Of a stretch of 64,000 nucleotides of DNA, positions 17,722-26,167 are shown one piece after another. Source of the DNA: Methanotrichaceae archaeon (GTDB lineage: Archaea; Halobacteriota; Methanosarcinia; Methanotrichales; Methanotrichaceae); the NCBI GenBank assembly GCA_013178225.1, contig JABLXE010000005.1, positions 116,058-180,057 of the forward strand, in the 5' to 3' direction. Position 1 is the stretch's first letter. Every line of letters starts with the position of its first letter. Both the position numbers and the translations under genes were made by a program. The notes beneath the pieces are model-generated. The model saw only the letters and a program-made list of their open reading frames with translations. It searched no databases and had not been told where the DNA came from.

Positions 17722-18816
17722 TTACCAAAATGTCTTCCTCCTTTTCAAGAACAGGTACAAGAAGAAGGGGACGCCCATGAAGGCGGTCATGATCCCGACC
17801 GGCAGTATGACCGGGGCCATTACGGTTCTGGCAACGGTATCAGCAGCCAGCAGCAGCAGAGCTCCAATTAGCCCTGATGCCGGAAGGAGGAACCTGTGAT
17901 CTCCAGAGACCATCATTCTGGTGATGTGTGGGGCTACCAGACCGATGAAGCCGATAGTGCCGGTAAAGCATATCACGGCGGCGGTGATGAGGGCGGCAAG
18001 CAACATTCCGGAGACCCGCACAAACTCCACATTCACCCCCAGGCTCCTGGCAGTCTCATCCCCGGCACCCAGAGTATTGATGTCCCAGGACAGCCTCATC
18101 AAGATGGCAGAACAGACCACAGTCACCGCTCCGATAATGGCAACTTTATCCCAGGAGGAGCGGCCAAGGCTTCCCATCATCCAGAAGACCACCTCGTGAA
18201 CCTGCTCGGCCTGGCCCACATATTGCAGAAAGGAGGTCATGGCCGAGAAGAGGTACATGATGGCGATCCCTGCCAGAACCATGGTCTCCGGGCTTATGCC
18301 CCGGTACTTGGCGAGGCCGTAAACGGCAAGTGATGCAACCATGGTGAAGATAAACGCATTTCCGACGATCAGATACTCTCCGCCGATGAAGCCCGCACCC
18401 AGGATTATAGCCAGGGAAGCTCCGAAGGAGGCGGCGGAAGCTATTCCCAGTGTGAAGGGGCTGGCCAGAGGGTTCTTGAGAATGCCCTGCATGGCCGCCC
18501 CGGCGATGGCCAGTCCCATTCCGGCGAAGACGGCCATTATCACCCGGTGCAGCCGCAGCTTCCAGACGATAGTATTTAAAAAGTCACTGGTTTGGAAATA
18601 ATCGGGGAAGAACCTGGCCAGGATGCAGGAATAGACTTCCACAGGGGTGATATGAGCCGAGCCCAGGGTCACCGCCACTCCTGCCAACAAAATTATTCCA
18701 GCCAGAGCGGCCAGCAAGACCAGGAATTTGCGAGCCAGGAAGCGATCGTACTCGTTCCTCAGGTTCAATTTAGTTGCTGCTCCGGTATGTACTCTCTCCA
18801 CGAAAATACACCACAT
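17722..18816 (-). CDS. BtuC/FecCD-family ABC transporter permease
   Basis: Up to 364 residues, about ten hydrophobic segments. Family hallmarks are RLHRVIMAVFAGMGLAIAGA near residue 95, the QGILKNPLASPFTLGI coupling region, and ARSLGVNVEFVR in the cytoplasmic loop. It would form the membrane channel with the BtuF-like proteins and the BtuD-like ATPase (35474-36256). The start is uncertain. The 5' end of the frame runs into the palindrome at 18819-18838, so GTG 18801 or TTG 18768 (LNLRNEYDRF, preceded by GGAG) may be the real start. Confidence 0.9.
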   Translation of the reverse strand: MWCIFVERVHTGAATKLNLRNEYDRFLARKFLVLLAALAGIILLAGVAVTLGSAHITPVEVYSCILARFFPDYFQTSDFLNTIVWKLRLHRVIMAVFAGMGLAIAGAAMQGILKNPLASPFTLGIASAASFGASLAIILGAGFIGGEYLIVGNAFIFTMVASLAVYGLAKYRGISPETMVLAGIAIMYLFSAMTSFLQYVGQAEQVHEVVFWMMGSLGRSSWDKVAIIGAVTVVCSAILMRLSWDINTLGAGDETARSLGVNVEFVRVSGMLLAALITAAVICFTGTIGFIGLVAPHITRMMVSGDHRFLLPASGLIGALLLLAADTVARTVMAPVILPVGIMTAFMGVPFFLYLFLKRRKTFW

Positions 18817-18818
18817 TT

Positions 18819-18838
18819 AAATTAATTGAAGTTAATTT
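18819..18838 (-). promoter_or_regulatory. Cluster palindrome (operator candidate) upstream of the BtuC-like gene
   Basis: AAATTAATTGAAGTTAATTT is a 20-bp imperfect palindrome (8 of 10 pairs) directly before the permease gene and overlapping a TATA-like TTTAAAT. It belongs to the group of A+T-rich palindromes found at 20432, 21058, 23326, 24497, 24737 and 43148. Confidence 0.55.
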
Positions 18839-18924
18839 GATCGATTGATGCAGGGCCGAAGTTAATGTCCGATTTAGTACATTTAATCTAAAAAAATGTA
18901 TTATTTATCTTTTTTATTCAGCGT

Positions 18925-19404
18925 TTAAAGAGAGGGCTGCTGATTTGGCTGCCCTGGTGTGGGTATCGTGCTGTTGGTCCATCCTCCGCCATCGGGAACT
19001 CTGACAAAAGAGACATCCTCCGCCGTGGAATCGTATTCCTTTTCATCTACCAGATTTCCAGAAGCATCGTACAGACTTATGGTATCGCCATCATTTCCCT
19101 GGAACACGCCGCTCTTGGAGACGAATATGACCAGGAATTCTCCCGGGCCCAGCTCGGTCCCGGAGGGAATCGTGTATTCGCCGGGGGTAGACCGAAACAC
19201 AGCATCCCTGAGAACGTATCCGCTCAGGTCCACGGACTGGTTGCCCGAATTATAAAGCTCTATGAACTCATCATCCATTCCGCTGACATCACCGTTTCCA
19301 TTCCAATCCGTGGCCGGATTGGCAAGCATCTCGTTGATCAGCAAGTCTGCACCTGCCAAATTAACGGACAGGAGCATCGATACGACAATTATTGGATATT
19401 TCAT
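18925..19404 (-). CDS. Secreted lamin-tail-domain (LTD) protein
   Basis: A protein of 159 residues with a signal peptide (MKYPIIVVSMLLSVNLAGA). One lamin-tail domain follows: LLINEMLANPATDWNGNGD, EFIELYNSGNQSVDLSGYVL, then the FVRVPDG and STIPTPGQPN terminal strand. LTD domains are immunoglobulin-like beta folds that occur on extracellular archaeal and bacterial proteins, where they mediate binding or anchoring. It is flanked by the permease and the CbiK-like protein, so it may be a surface accessory of the uptake system; that is inference. A TATA-like TTTAAATAATATATC and a GGAG site precede it. Confidence 0.85.
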   Translation of the reverse strand: MKYPIIVVSMLLSVNLAGADLLINEMLANPATDWNGNGDVSGMDDEFIELYNSGNQSVDLSGYVLRDAVFRSTPGEYTIPSGTELGPGEFLVIFVSKSGVFQGNDGDTISLYDASGNLVDEKEYDSTAEDVSFVRVPDGGGWTNSTIPTPGQPNQQPSL

Positions 19405-19494
19405 TTGCAGCTCTCCATAAGCTCATTTTTCTGCCATAACCCCAGGTGTCAACAACTTCACCAGATATATTATTTAAAAAATATTGAGGCGTTT

Positions 19495-20418
19495 CTATGC
19501 AAATTTGTCAAAGGCCTCTTTGGTGTGCTCGACGAATACCTTGACTATTTCGTCATTCTCGCCCATGCCTTTCAAGTAGTAATCCGTCCCGAATCCTTCC
19601 TGCTCAAGCCTGCTCTTCCAGGAATCGGACTCATTTCCGGTGAGATCGTTCAGGGCGTGATCGCCTGCTACAATCATGAACGGCATCAACCTCACGTTCT
19701 TAACCCCGGATTCCTTCAAGCTGTCCAGCACCTCATCGTAGCTCGGATAGCCCTCCACAGTGCCGAGGAAGACGTTCTGGTAGTTTGCCTTCAGGATGCC
19801 CGCCATCTGCGGATAGGCGCTGTTTGCAGGATGCTCGGTTCCGTGGCCCATGAAGATAACTGCCATCTGCTCCGAATCTCTGGGACTGGAATGGGCCGTC
19901 CTCTCGGACCCGGTCGTATTTTGGTCGAATTGACCGGCCAGGGCCAGGGAGACGTTATTGTAGTCATCCATCGTCGCAAGCAAGGGGGCTCCAAGCTGCA
20001 GGTTTTTAAAGCCGAACTTTCCGCTGATGCCTTTAACGCTGTTCACAATATTGGCCAGATCGTGAAACTCCTCGCCAGGTATCACATGCAGCGACTGGAC
20101 GACCACGTTGGCGTAGCCTTCATCATTGAGATTGGCAAGCGCAGTCAGGGGATTGTCAATGGTGAGATTGTCTCTTTCCAGCAATTTGCGCCGGATGTAA
20201 TCGGATGTGAAAGCAATTCTGATCTCAGCATCGGGGAACTGCTCCGTATAGATTCTCTCGACATTCTCGTAGGCAGCCTGGGCCTCCGGGTAGCTGGTTC
20301 CGAATACCACCAGCAAAATGGCTGGGTTCTCCTTGAGAGGGCGGTCCATCGTGCCCATTGAGGGAACGATAAAGGCGAACGCGATCAGAGCCGTCAGTCC
20401 TGCCATTAATTTTTTCAT
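19495..20418 (-). CDS. Exported CbiK-type anaerobic metal chelatase (sirohydrochlorin cobaltochelatase-like)
   Basis: A protein of 307 residues with a signal peptide (LTALIAFAFIVPSMG) and a CbiK fold. The start of the mature domain is ILLVVFGTSYPEA; then come VVQSLHVIPGEEF and FMGHGTEHPAN. H192, E222 and H254 have the same 30- and 62-residue spacing as the His-Glu-His metal site known for CbiK proteins. Cytoplasmic CbiK inserts cobalt into sirohydrochlorin. Exported CbiK homologues in Desulfovibrio have been linked to heme or iron handling rather than B12 synthesis. Here the context is corrinoid or metal uptake. It has a good AGGTGA ribosome binding site and a cluster palindrome upstream. Confidence 0.88.
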   Translation of the reverse strand: MKKLMAGLTALIAFAFIVPSMGTMDRPLKENPAILLVVFGTSYPEAQAAYENVERIYTEQFPDAEIRIAFTSDYIRRKLLERDNLTIDNPLTALANLNDEGYANVVVQSLHVIPGEEFHDLANIVNSVKGISGKFGFKNLQLGAPLLATMDDYNNVSLALAGQFDQNTTGSERTAHSSPRDSEQMAVIFMGHGTEHPANSAYPQMAGILKANYQNVFLGTVEGYPSYDEVLDSLKESGVKNVRLMPFMIVAGDHALNDLTGNESDSWKSRLEQEGFGTDYYLKGMGENDEIVKVFVEHTKEAFDKFA

Positions 20419-20431
20419 TTACAGTTCACCT

Positions 20432-20449
20432 ATTCAATTTGATTTGAAT
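20432..20449 (-). promoter_or_regulatory. Cluster palindrome upstream of the CbiK-like gene
   Basis: ATTCAATTTGATTTGAAT is an 18-bp imperfect palindrome (7 of 9 pairs) between a TATA-like GCTATAAAC (about 20468-20476, minus) and the start codon. It would lie at or just after the transcription start. Confidence 0.5.
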
Positions 20450-20652
20450 TAATGCAAAAGAACTAGTTTATAGCATAAAAACGTTACGCTGCGCCAATCT
20501 AGTAAAATAAATTATGACAGATGGGCGGAGGTGCTTAATTGATTGAGGCTTTTAAGGGAAGAAACAGCTTAAATTCGCAATTGCAATCAAAACTTCGTAA
20601 ATTCACCGCCAGCCCACACCGCCAACTCGGCAGGGCGGTCTCGATTAGAAGG

Positions 20653-20997
20653 TCACAGAAAAGCCAAGATATCCTCTTTCTTCGCGGGCTTGGCGATGAA
20701 GCCGTCCATTCCAGCCTGGATGCACATCTCTTTGCAGCAGTTCTGGGAGCAGCTGGTGACGGCTATAATTTTCGTGCACTTATTGGGCCAGCGGTCTCGA
20801 ATGGCCCTGGCTGCCTCCAGGCCGCCCATCTCCGGCATCTACAGATCCATAAAGATCACATCATAGGATCGGCTTTGAAGGACATGGATCACTTCCTGAC
20901 CATTGCTTACCACATCTGCCTCACATCCGACCGTCTTCACCAGCGCAGACATCGTCCTTTGGGCGACTGGATCGTCATCAGCAAGCAATACCTTCAT
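20653..20997 (-). pseudogene. Response-regulator receiver domain interrupted by an amber stop
   Basis: Read through, this encodes a 114-residue single-domain CheY-like receiver. It has MKVLLADDDP at the start (acidic pair), the phospho-acceptor Asp51 in IFMDL, then MPEMGGLEAAR, TSCS and the IAKPAKKEDIL lysine. Codon 53 is TAG (20839-20841) where receivers have MD-x-x-MP, and a CAG-to-TAG change would explain it. An ATG follows the stop directly, so a 61-residue C-terminal piece could be re-initiated, but without the Asp. Start ATG 20997. No kinase gene is nearby. A promoter with a cluster palindrome precedes it. Confidence 0.8.
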
Positions 20998-21057
20998 TTG
21001 AATCTCCAACCAACCCATCCCTCATAGCTCAGTCAGAGCCATATTCCAATTTATTTT

Positions 21058-21098
21058 AATTAATTCAAATTAATTTTACTTAAAGTTTGCGGTAAGCA
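21058..21098 (-). promoter_or_regulatory. Promoter with cluster palindrome upstream of the receiver gene
   Basis: The palindrome AATTAATTCAAATTAATT (21058-21075, 8 of 9 pairs) sits immediately downstream of a minus-strand BRE/TATA (CGCAAACTTTAAGTAAAA, about 21076-21093). The arrangement matches those at 23326 and 43148. Confidence 0.6.
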
Positions 21099-21186
21099 TA
21101 ATCGACAGGTTGAAATTATCGCAAAAACCTTGAGGCCCAGCTTCAGAAAAAAATAGAGGGATTGATTAGAATTGATAGACGCTCGT

Positions 21187-22170
21187 TCACGGCTTAAGAA
21201 GGTATTCCTCCGTTGGGAACTGCGCGGTCGTTCCGTTCCAGGCCGGCTTATAGGTCTTGAGCGCGGCCTCTCTGCAGGTGCAGTCGAATACTCCGTCCTC
21301 GGCTATGGGCAGTGTATCCACTTCATCCATATCGCCCCAGCCTCCGAAGCAGCAGGGCAGCCAGTCCTTACAATCGGATCCCCAGCTCTTCTCGATCTCA
21401 ATCTTCAGGTTCTTCTTAATGTGGAAATCGCCCACATAGTCGGCATCGATATCGATGATCGGCGCTCTCCAGCCCTGAGTATTGATGCTCTTGGCCTTCT
21501 GTGTTGCCTTCAGAGTATCCGTGAATAGCATCCCTACATGGACTGTGCCCTGGGTCACGTAGTCCTCAATCTTCATAGAGGCCAGGCCCTTTCCCTTGAC
21601 CTTATAGTCGGGACCGGTGCAGTTGAGGTCTACTGATATGTCTCCCACGTATCCGCGAGCATACTCGAGCTGGTGGTGCAGCATGACGCCCTCCTGGTAG
21701 CTCTTGGCCACAGTCTTCTCCTTAAGAAGGGAATCGTAGGTTATCGGGCGAGCGGCATACCATCCGGTCCCAAAGGCAAAGACGTAAGGAGACTGAACCA
21801 GATCCTTCTGGATGGTGAAGTCAATCACGCTGCTGGCCCCCTTCGATTTCTTCAGAAATCCGCCGTCTTTTGTGATGGTGTAATATGAGCTGCTGGTGTG
21901 AGTGGTCTTTTGCTCCGAGTCGAGCACGTGGGCATAGTCGATAGAGCCGCTGCCATGCATGTACTCCAGAAGGGAGAGGTTGTTGGTGTTCACATCAGCG
22001 CGAACCATCATGTAGCCGTCTCCCTCCACATCGTCGTCGTATTCGTAGGTGTATTTTGCGACATCTCTTCCATCGTATCTTGGATTGAAGTCGTTGGTGC
22101 CGGCCAGCGATTGGCCGGATACCATCAGCATCAACAATAATGCTGAAAGAATTTTTCCTGAACTTCCCAT
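21187..22170 (-). CDS. Secreted protein of unknown function with C-terminal CC-GGW/FDC-C motif
   Basis: A protein of 327 residues with a signal peptide (LSALLLMLMVSGQSLAG). The middle is a beta-rich domain without a family I recognise. The C-terminus has a cysteine-rich signature LPCCFGGWGDM, then GVFDCTCREAAL. The same signature ends the secreted protein at 41624-43114, which otherwise carries a DUF4430-like domain. It starts 3 bp after the BtuF-like gene 22174-23271, with a strong GGAGGGG site, so the two are co-translated and probably work together at the cell surface. A direct ligand-binding or redox role is possible but not shown. Confidence 0.8.
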   Translation of the reverse strand: MGSSGKILSALLLMLMVSGQSLAGTNDFNPRYDGRDVAKYTYEYDDDVEGDGYMMVRADVNTNNLSLLEYMHGSGSIDYAHVLDSEQKTTHTSSSYYTITKDGGFLKKSKGASSVIDFTIQKDLVQSPYVFAFGTGWYAARPITYDSLLKEKTVAKSYQEGVMLHHQLEYARGYVGDISVDLNCTGPDYKVKGKGLASMKIEDYVTQGTVHVGMLFTDTLKATQKAKSINTQGWRAPIIDIDADYVGDFHIKKNLKIEIEKSWGSDCKDWLPCCFGGWGDMDEVDTLPIAEDGVFDCTCREAALKTYKPAWNGTTAQFPTEEYLLKP

Positions 22171-22173
22171 GAA

Positions 22174-23271
22174 TTACCCCTCCTGATAAACGAAAATTCG
22201 ATCAGCTGGAAGCTCCATTCCCAGGAGCTGAAGATATTGCCCAAAGACGGACTCAGGATCCAGATTGGCCTCGGGGTGTAAGATACTCACCAGATAGTAG
22301 AGGCCCACCACGCTCTCCATTCCATAGAGCACGTCGGAATCCAGGATGAAAACCCGTTCATTTTTTACGGAAGAGAGAGCCTCTGCTCCGGGCCTGCTCA
22401 AAATCTCGTCCGCCGTTTCCTTCAGCTCAATCGTATCTCCGCTGGGGCCTCTTTCCCAGCCTAGCTCGCCTTCTGAGGACATGGTCCGTAATATCACCGC
22501 AGGATCGGCGGAAAGCACCCATTCCCAGCTCACGTGGGCCGATTTGGCCATGTCTTTAGCCAGATTATCTCCTCCGGCCGCCCGGGTTAGATCATCAAGG
22601 CCGGTGCCGTTTCCAAAGGTGACCAGATCGCCCAGACCATATTTAGGGCTCCGTTCCAAATAGACGCTGGTGAGATTCAGCCCGGCAACCGCATCTTCTG
22701 CCTCAGATGTTCGATCGTTGCGCCAGCTCAGATAGCGCTCTGCCTCGGGTTCACGGCCCAAGACGTAAGCCAGCTTGGTCATCTCCTCGCTGAGGTTCTC
22801 GGGCTGATAGAAATCCAGGCCGAGGTTGATGATCCCGAAGGGAGACAGCTTTTCTTCCACCATTGAGGAGCCGTAGTCTTTGCCGGGGCTGGCAAAGCCG
22901 ATCACAAGCATATCCGACGCATTGGCACCATCCTTGATGGCCATCTCACCGAGCAGCTCATAATCGATCTCCCCGCCCATCTGTTTGGTTCCGATCACCG
23001 GATTTCCCTGCACACCGGGAAGATGACCGCTTCCCTCAAGGATGTCCTCAGTCACAGCGACTATCCGGTCTCCGGCCCCCAGCATCACCACGGCCTCAGC
23101 GGCATCTGAATTTAGGACCACAATCCGCTCAACAGGAACGGGAAAGGTGACGGCCCTTCCTGCGGTATCAACTATCGTTTTAGGATAGCCTGCATCCTCC
23201 GCTGCGGCACCGCAGACCGATACAGCCATAACGGCCAGCAGTGCTAATGTTACAATCAGCTCGCGTCTCAT
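22174..23271 (-). CDS. BtuF/FepB-type ABC transporter substrate-binding protein
   Basis: A protein of 365 residues with a signal peptide (LALLAVMAVSVCGAAA). The binding-protein fold is clear: IVDTAGRAVTFPVPVERIVVL, VVMLGAGDRIVAV, and the C-terminal half with VSWEWVLSADPAVIL and YYLVSILHPEANLDP. It has several potential N-glycosylation sites. It is more divergent from the other three binding proteins of the cluster, especially where they share AKWFHPDLFDD. The start has a strong GGAGGGTG ribosome binding site and a promoter with a perfect 18-bp palindrome. The ligand is unknown; corrinoid is inferred from context. Confidence 0.88.
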   Translation of the reverse strand: MRRELIVTLALLAVMAVSVCGAAAEDAGYPKTIVDTAGRAVTFPVPVERIVVLNSDAAEAVVMLGAGDRIVAVTEDILEGSGHLPGVQGNPVIGTKQMGGEIDYELLGEMAIKDGANASDMLVIGFASPGKDYGSSMVEEKLSPFGIINLGLDFYQPENLSEEMTKLAYVLGREPEAERYLSWRNDRTSEAEDAVAGLNLTSVYLERSPKYGLGDLVTFGNGTGLDDLTRAAGGDNLAKDMAKSAHVSWEWVLSADPAVILRTMSSEGELGWERGPSGDTIELKETADEILSRPGAEALSSVKNERVFILDSDVLYGMESVVGLYYLVSILHPEANLDPESVFGQYLQLLGMELPADRIFVYQEG

Positions 23272-23325
23272 TACACCCTCCTACACAGAATCTTTAATTA
23301 TCAATGTATTCTGAGTTAAGACAAT

Positions 23326-23370
23326 TTATTTTGATCAAAATAAGTTGATTGTACTTAAATTTTTTGGTTT
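23326..23370 (-). promoter_or_regulatory. Promoter with perfect 18-bp palindrome upstream of the BtuF-like gene
   Basis: TTATTTTGATCAAAATAA (23326-23343) is a perfect 18-bp palindrome. It lies directly downstream of a minus-strand BRE/TATA (ACCAAAAAATTTAAGTAC, about 23352-23369), where it would cover the transcription start. A repressor bound here would block initiation. Confidence 0.65.
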
Positions 23371-23429
23371 TATATTGTTATTTTGAATATAATCAAACAG
23401 TAGCCTAGAACATCGCGAAATCTGAAATT

Positions 23430-24472
23430 TTAGAAGTATCCACGTATGTTGAATCCAGGAGATCTTGGATCATTCAGTGGAGCTTGGGGAGAGGTATATA
23501 CCCCATCCCCCAGGCTCAGACCGTAGAATTTCTCAGCCAGCTCTTTGTGAACCTCCTCGGGGTCCACATCATCGAACAGCTCAGGATAGAACCTTTTGGC
23601 CAGGTAGAGCTGGCAGATTACAGAACGCACTCCATATCTGATCTCTCCCGAGACCAGGTAAACCCGGCCGTCTTTGACGGCCTTCACATCAGCAATCTCA
23701 GGACGGGCTAAGATAGCATCTCTCAGATCCGTCATCTCCTCTTCTGTAAATGGCTGGACGCTGGATCTTTGCTAGATGATTACATCGGGATCAACATCCA
23801 CCACCCACTCGGGGCTGACTGTAGGGTACGTGTGAGTGCTATTTCCCAGATTCTTGGCAATATTGTCTCCTCCTGCGAGGCGGATGAGAATATCCGAAGG
23901 ATTGCCGTTTGAGACCGTGTAGTACTCCTTTCCGGCCCATTCGAAGAAGACTTGGGGCCGATCTTCAGGCTTCACGCCGGCGATTCGTTCTTGAATTTGA
24001 TCCTGGTAGCCTTCGATAAAGCCGGTGAGTTCCTGGGCGCGCTCTTCTTTTCCCATCAACGCGCCCAATTTTCCCATTACTTGAATATCTTTATCCGGAT
24101 CCACCAGAGACTCAAGAATCACTGGAGTCCCGGCATCTTCAAGCGCCTGCAAGTTTTCATCCGATAGCATTGTATCGGCAATCACGAGGTCCGGATTAAG
24201 CTGTCCGGCGAATAGGAACTCTTTCCGACAATTGGAACCTCCTCCAGAGATGGCGGAAAATGAGAATACGAGTCTCTTCCAATCAGACTCTCTCCGCCAT
24301 CAAGCGCACAAAGGTACTCTGCAACACCTGTCGCCAATGATACGACCCTTTCTACCGGCACATTCACATTCACAGAGCGTCCGGTGGAGTCGATTAAGTC
24401 CACCGTCTCGGCACATCCTGTGAACGCCAGAAGGGTGAGGCACATGAGTGCTGTGACTATGTTCTTATTCAA
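23430..24472 (-). pseudogene. Broken BtuF-type substrate-binding protein (frameshift plus amber stop)
   Basis: Three frame segments together give one complete binding protein. Segment one has the lipoprotein-like signal TALMCLTLLAFTGCAET and VPVERVVSLATGVAEYL. After a one-base frameshift near 24210 it continues GQLNPDLVIADTML to DVDPDVII. There an in-frame TAG (about 23772-23774) interrupts, and the frame resumes with LARPEIADVKAVKDGRVYLV to LFDDVDPEEVHKEL. The intact paralogue at 24857-25801 aligns across all three. Start is TTG 24472 with GGAGTGATC upstream, and the promoter carries a perfect palindrome, so control signals are intact while the coding frame is not. Sequencing error at one site is possible, but not likely at both. 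Confidence 0.85.
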
Positions 24473-24496
24473 ATCTGATCACTCCATGTAAGACTT

Positions 24497-24531
24497 ATTT
24501 GTTTTAAAACAAATTAACTTGTATATATAAG
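24497..24531 (-). promoter_or_regulatory. Promoter with perfect 18-bp palindrome upstream of the broken binding-protein gene
   Basis: ATTTGTTTTAAAACAAAT (24497-24514) is a perfect palindrome next to a minus-strand TATA box (CTTATATATAC, about 24519-24529). Same layout as the promoter at 23326. Confidence 0.6.
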
Positions 24532-24856
24532 TATAGGTACCTTAAACTCAATCCTGAAAATTCTGATGGACTGATGCCGAGCTATGTTCACGGCCGCGCT
24601 CCCTCGCCAGCTCTGCTCGGATAACAGACTGCGATGCAAAAGGCGATTTGAATTAAGCGAGGTCGCAATCAAGGAGCACCTCATGATCCGTCACAACACC
24701 CGCCCGCGTTTCAACCGAAAGTTATTAAATCAAAATAATTTGTTTTAATTCAAATTTTGGAGCAAATCGGAACGGGCTTCAATTAGACCGAATTTGGGCG
24801 GAAAAACGGAAAAATGCACCTCTAAACACAAAATTCAAGCAATCTAGATGATTTAA
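24532..24856 (+). promoter_or_regulatory. Intergenic region with cluster palindrome upstream of the signal-less binding protein
   Basis: No gene is seen in this stretch. An imperfect 20-bp palindrome (24737-24756, arms AATTTG and CAAATT, 8 of 10 pairs) resembles the other cluster operators. The ribosome binding site of the downstream gene is weak (GATGATTTAA before ATG). Confidence 0.45.
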
Positions 24857-25801
24857 ATGACAAATTGGGATACGTCAGCAGATTACGAAACGAACAAAAA
24901 GCCGCACGGTCTGCCCGGCAGAATAGTCTCCCTGACGCCAAGCGCGTCAGAGCTGATCTGCCTCTTCGGCGGCAGGGACAGAATAGTGGGCCGGGATGAT
25001 CATTCCAATTTCCCTCCCGGCATGGATGAAAAACCTGCTCTAGGAAGCTGCATTAGACGAACCGTCAACGTCGAGCGCACGCTGAAATTGAATCCGGATC
25101 TGGTGGTCACAAGCGGCCACATTTCGCCAGAGACTCTGAATATGATAAAGGCTTCAGGAATCCCTGTGGTGGCAGTCGGTGGGAACTGTGACCTGAAGGG
25201 CGTCATAAACAACATCAAGCTCTTGAGCGGTATTCTGGATGCAGGAAATGAAGCCGGAGAGCTGGTCGAGTTCGTGGAGAACTACACGAATCTGGTGATG
25301 GAGCGAACCCGGAACCTCGGCATAAAGGGGAAGCCGAGAGTCTATCATGAGTGCGCTTTCAAAAAATACAAGACCACAGCGACCTGCACCTCTGCAAATG
25401 AGTGCATAGCCATTGCAGGCGGCATAAATGTCGCCCAAGATGAGGCTCCTGGAGCGTCCTTTGTGAGCGGAGAGTGGGTGGCTGCAAGCAACCCGGATAT
25501 AATCATTTCTCAGATATCCACTATGTCCCCACCAACTGTGGAGACGCTGCTCAGGAAGAGGGACGAGATCATGTCACGTCCGGAACTCAAAGACACCAGT
25601 GCCGTCAGGAATGGCCAGGTCTACATTAACCATCTCTCCTTGAGAAGAGGTCCTAGATTGGTCGGATATATCCTCCATTTAGCCAAATGGTTCCATCCCG
25701 ATCTGTTCGATGACATCGACCCAACAGCGGTGGAAAAAGAATTGCTCCGGAAGTTCTACGGGCTCGATCTGGAGGGAACGCTGGCTTATCCTACAATATA
25801 A
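24857..25801 (+). CDS. BtuF-type substrate-binding protein lacking a signal peptide
   Basis: A protein of 314 residues, closely similar to the broken copy at 23430-24472. It has GRIVSLTPSASELICLFGG near the start, LNPDLVVTSG, then GEWVAASNPDIIISQ, and the end AKWFHPDLFDDIDPTAVEKEL. The first 22 residues (MTNWDTSADYE...) are hydrophilic; there is no signal peptide, no lipobox and no N-terminal beta-strand seen in paralogues. Either the 5' end was lost or replaced, or the protein works in the cytoplasm. The C-terminal lobe is intact. Without export it could not serve the permease in the usual way. Confidence 0.8.
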   Translation: MTNWDTSADYETNKKPHGLPGRIVSLTPSASELICLFGGRDRIVGRDDHSNFPPGMDEKPALGSCIRRTVNVERTLKLNPDLVVTSGHISPETLNMIKASGIPVVAVGGNCDLKGVINNIKLLSGILDAGNEAGELVEFVENYTNLVMERTRNLGIKGKPRVYHECAFKKYKTTATCTSANECIAIAGGINVAQDEAPGASFVSGEWVAASNPDIIISQISTMSPPTVETLLRKRDEIMSRPELKDTSAVRNGQVYINHLSLRRGPRLVGYILHLAKWFHPDLFDDIDPTAVEKELLRKFYGLDLEGTLAYPTI

Positions 25802-25841
25802 GGACTTCAATAACGAAGATAAGATTCAAAGAGTCGAAAAT

Positions 25842-26025
25842 ATGAAGTGGAAACTAACAGGTTGTGTCCTTGTAACCCCTCATGCTTTCGGTTTGTACAG
25901 GTATTATGGATGCAAAAGGCAGAGACAATGGCTATCCTCAACGGGAAAGGTCAATTCGTCGATGTATCAACTTCTGTGAAACGGCCGCGATCAATTTTTA
26001 TGCGTCAGAGATAGTAATTCACCCT
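25842..26025 (+). pseudogene. N-terminal remnant of another BtuF-type binding protein
   Basis: ATG 25842 begins a lipoprotein-like signal (MKWKLTGCVLV), and about 75 bases later another frame reads AETMAILNGKGQFVDVSTSV, matching the first strand of the cluster's binding proteins (for example DLIDSTGRSVNVNVPVERVV). The frames do not join and the rest of the gene is missing. It looks like a decayed 5' fragment, possibly left by recombination between binding-protein copies. Similarity is judged by eye. Confidence 0.4.
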
Positions 26026-26167
26026 GAGTGCGGGATGAGAGAAAGCTGGATATGAGTCCGGCATTAATCCTGATGGCAAGAGGGCGAGGTTGAGGAAAAC
26101 ATCCCGTTTGGATCAAAGCACCAAGGTAGCAGAAGAATTTTAAAGGTGCACATCATATAATTTTGTG

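Noticed and set aside
20839..20841. Pyrrolysine decoding of the TAG codons at 20839 and near 23772
   Set aside because: The broken binding-protein gene also has a frameshift, the nitrilase is broken by TAA, no pyl genes or insertion element are visible, and pyrrolysine is confined to other protein families. Gene decay explains all cases.
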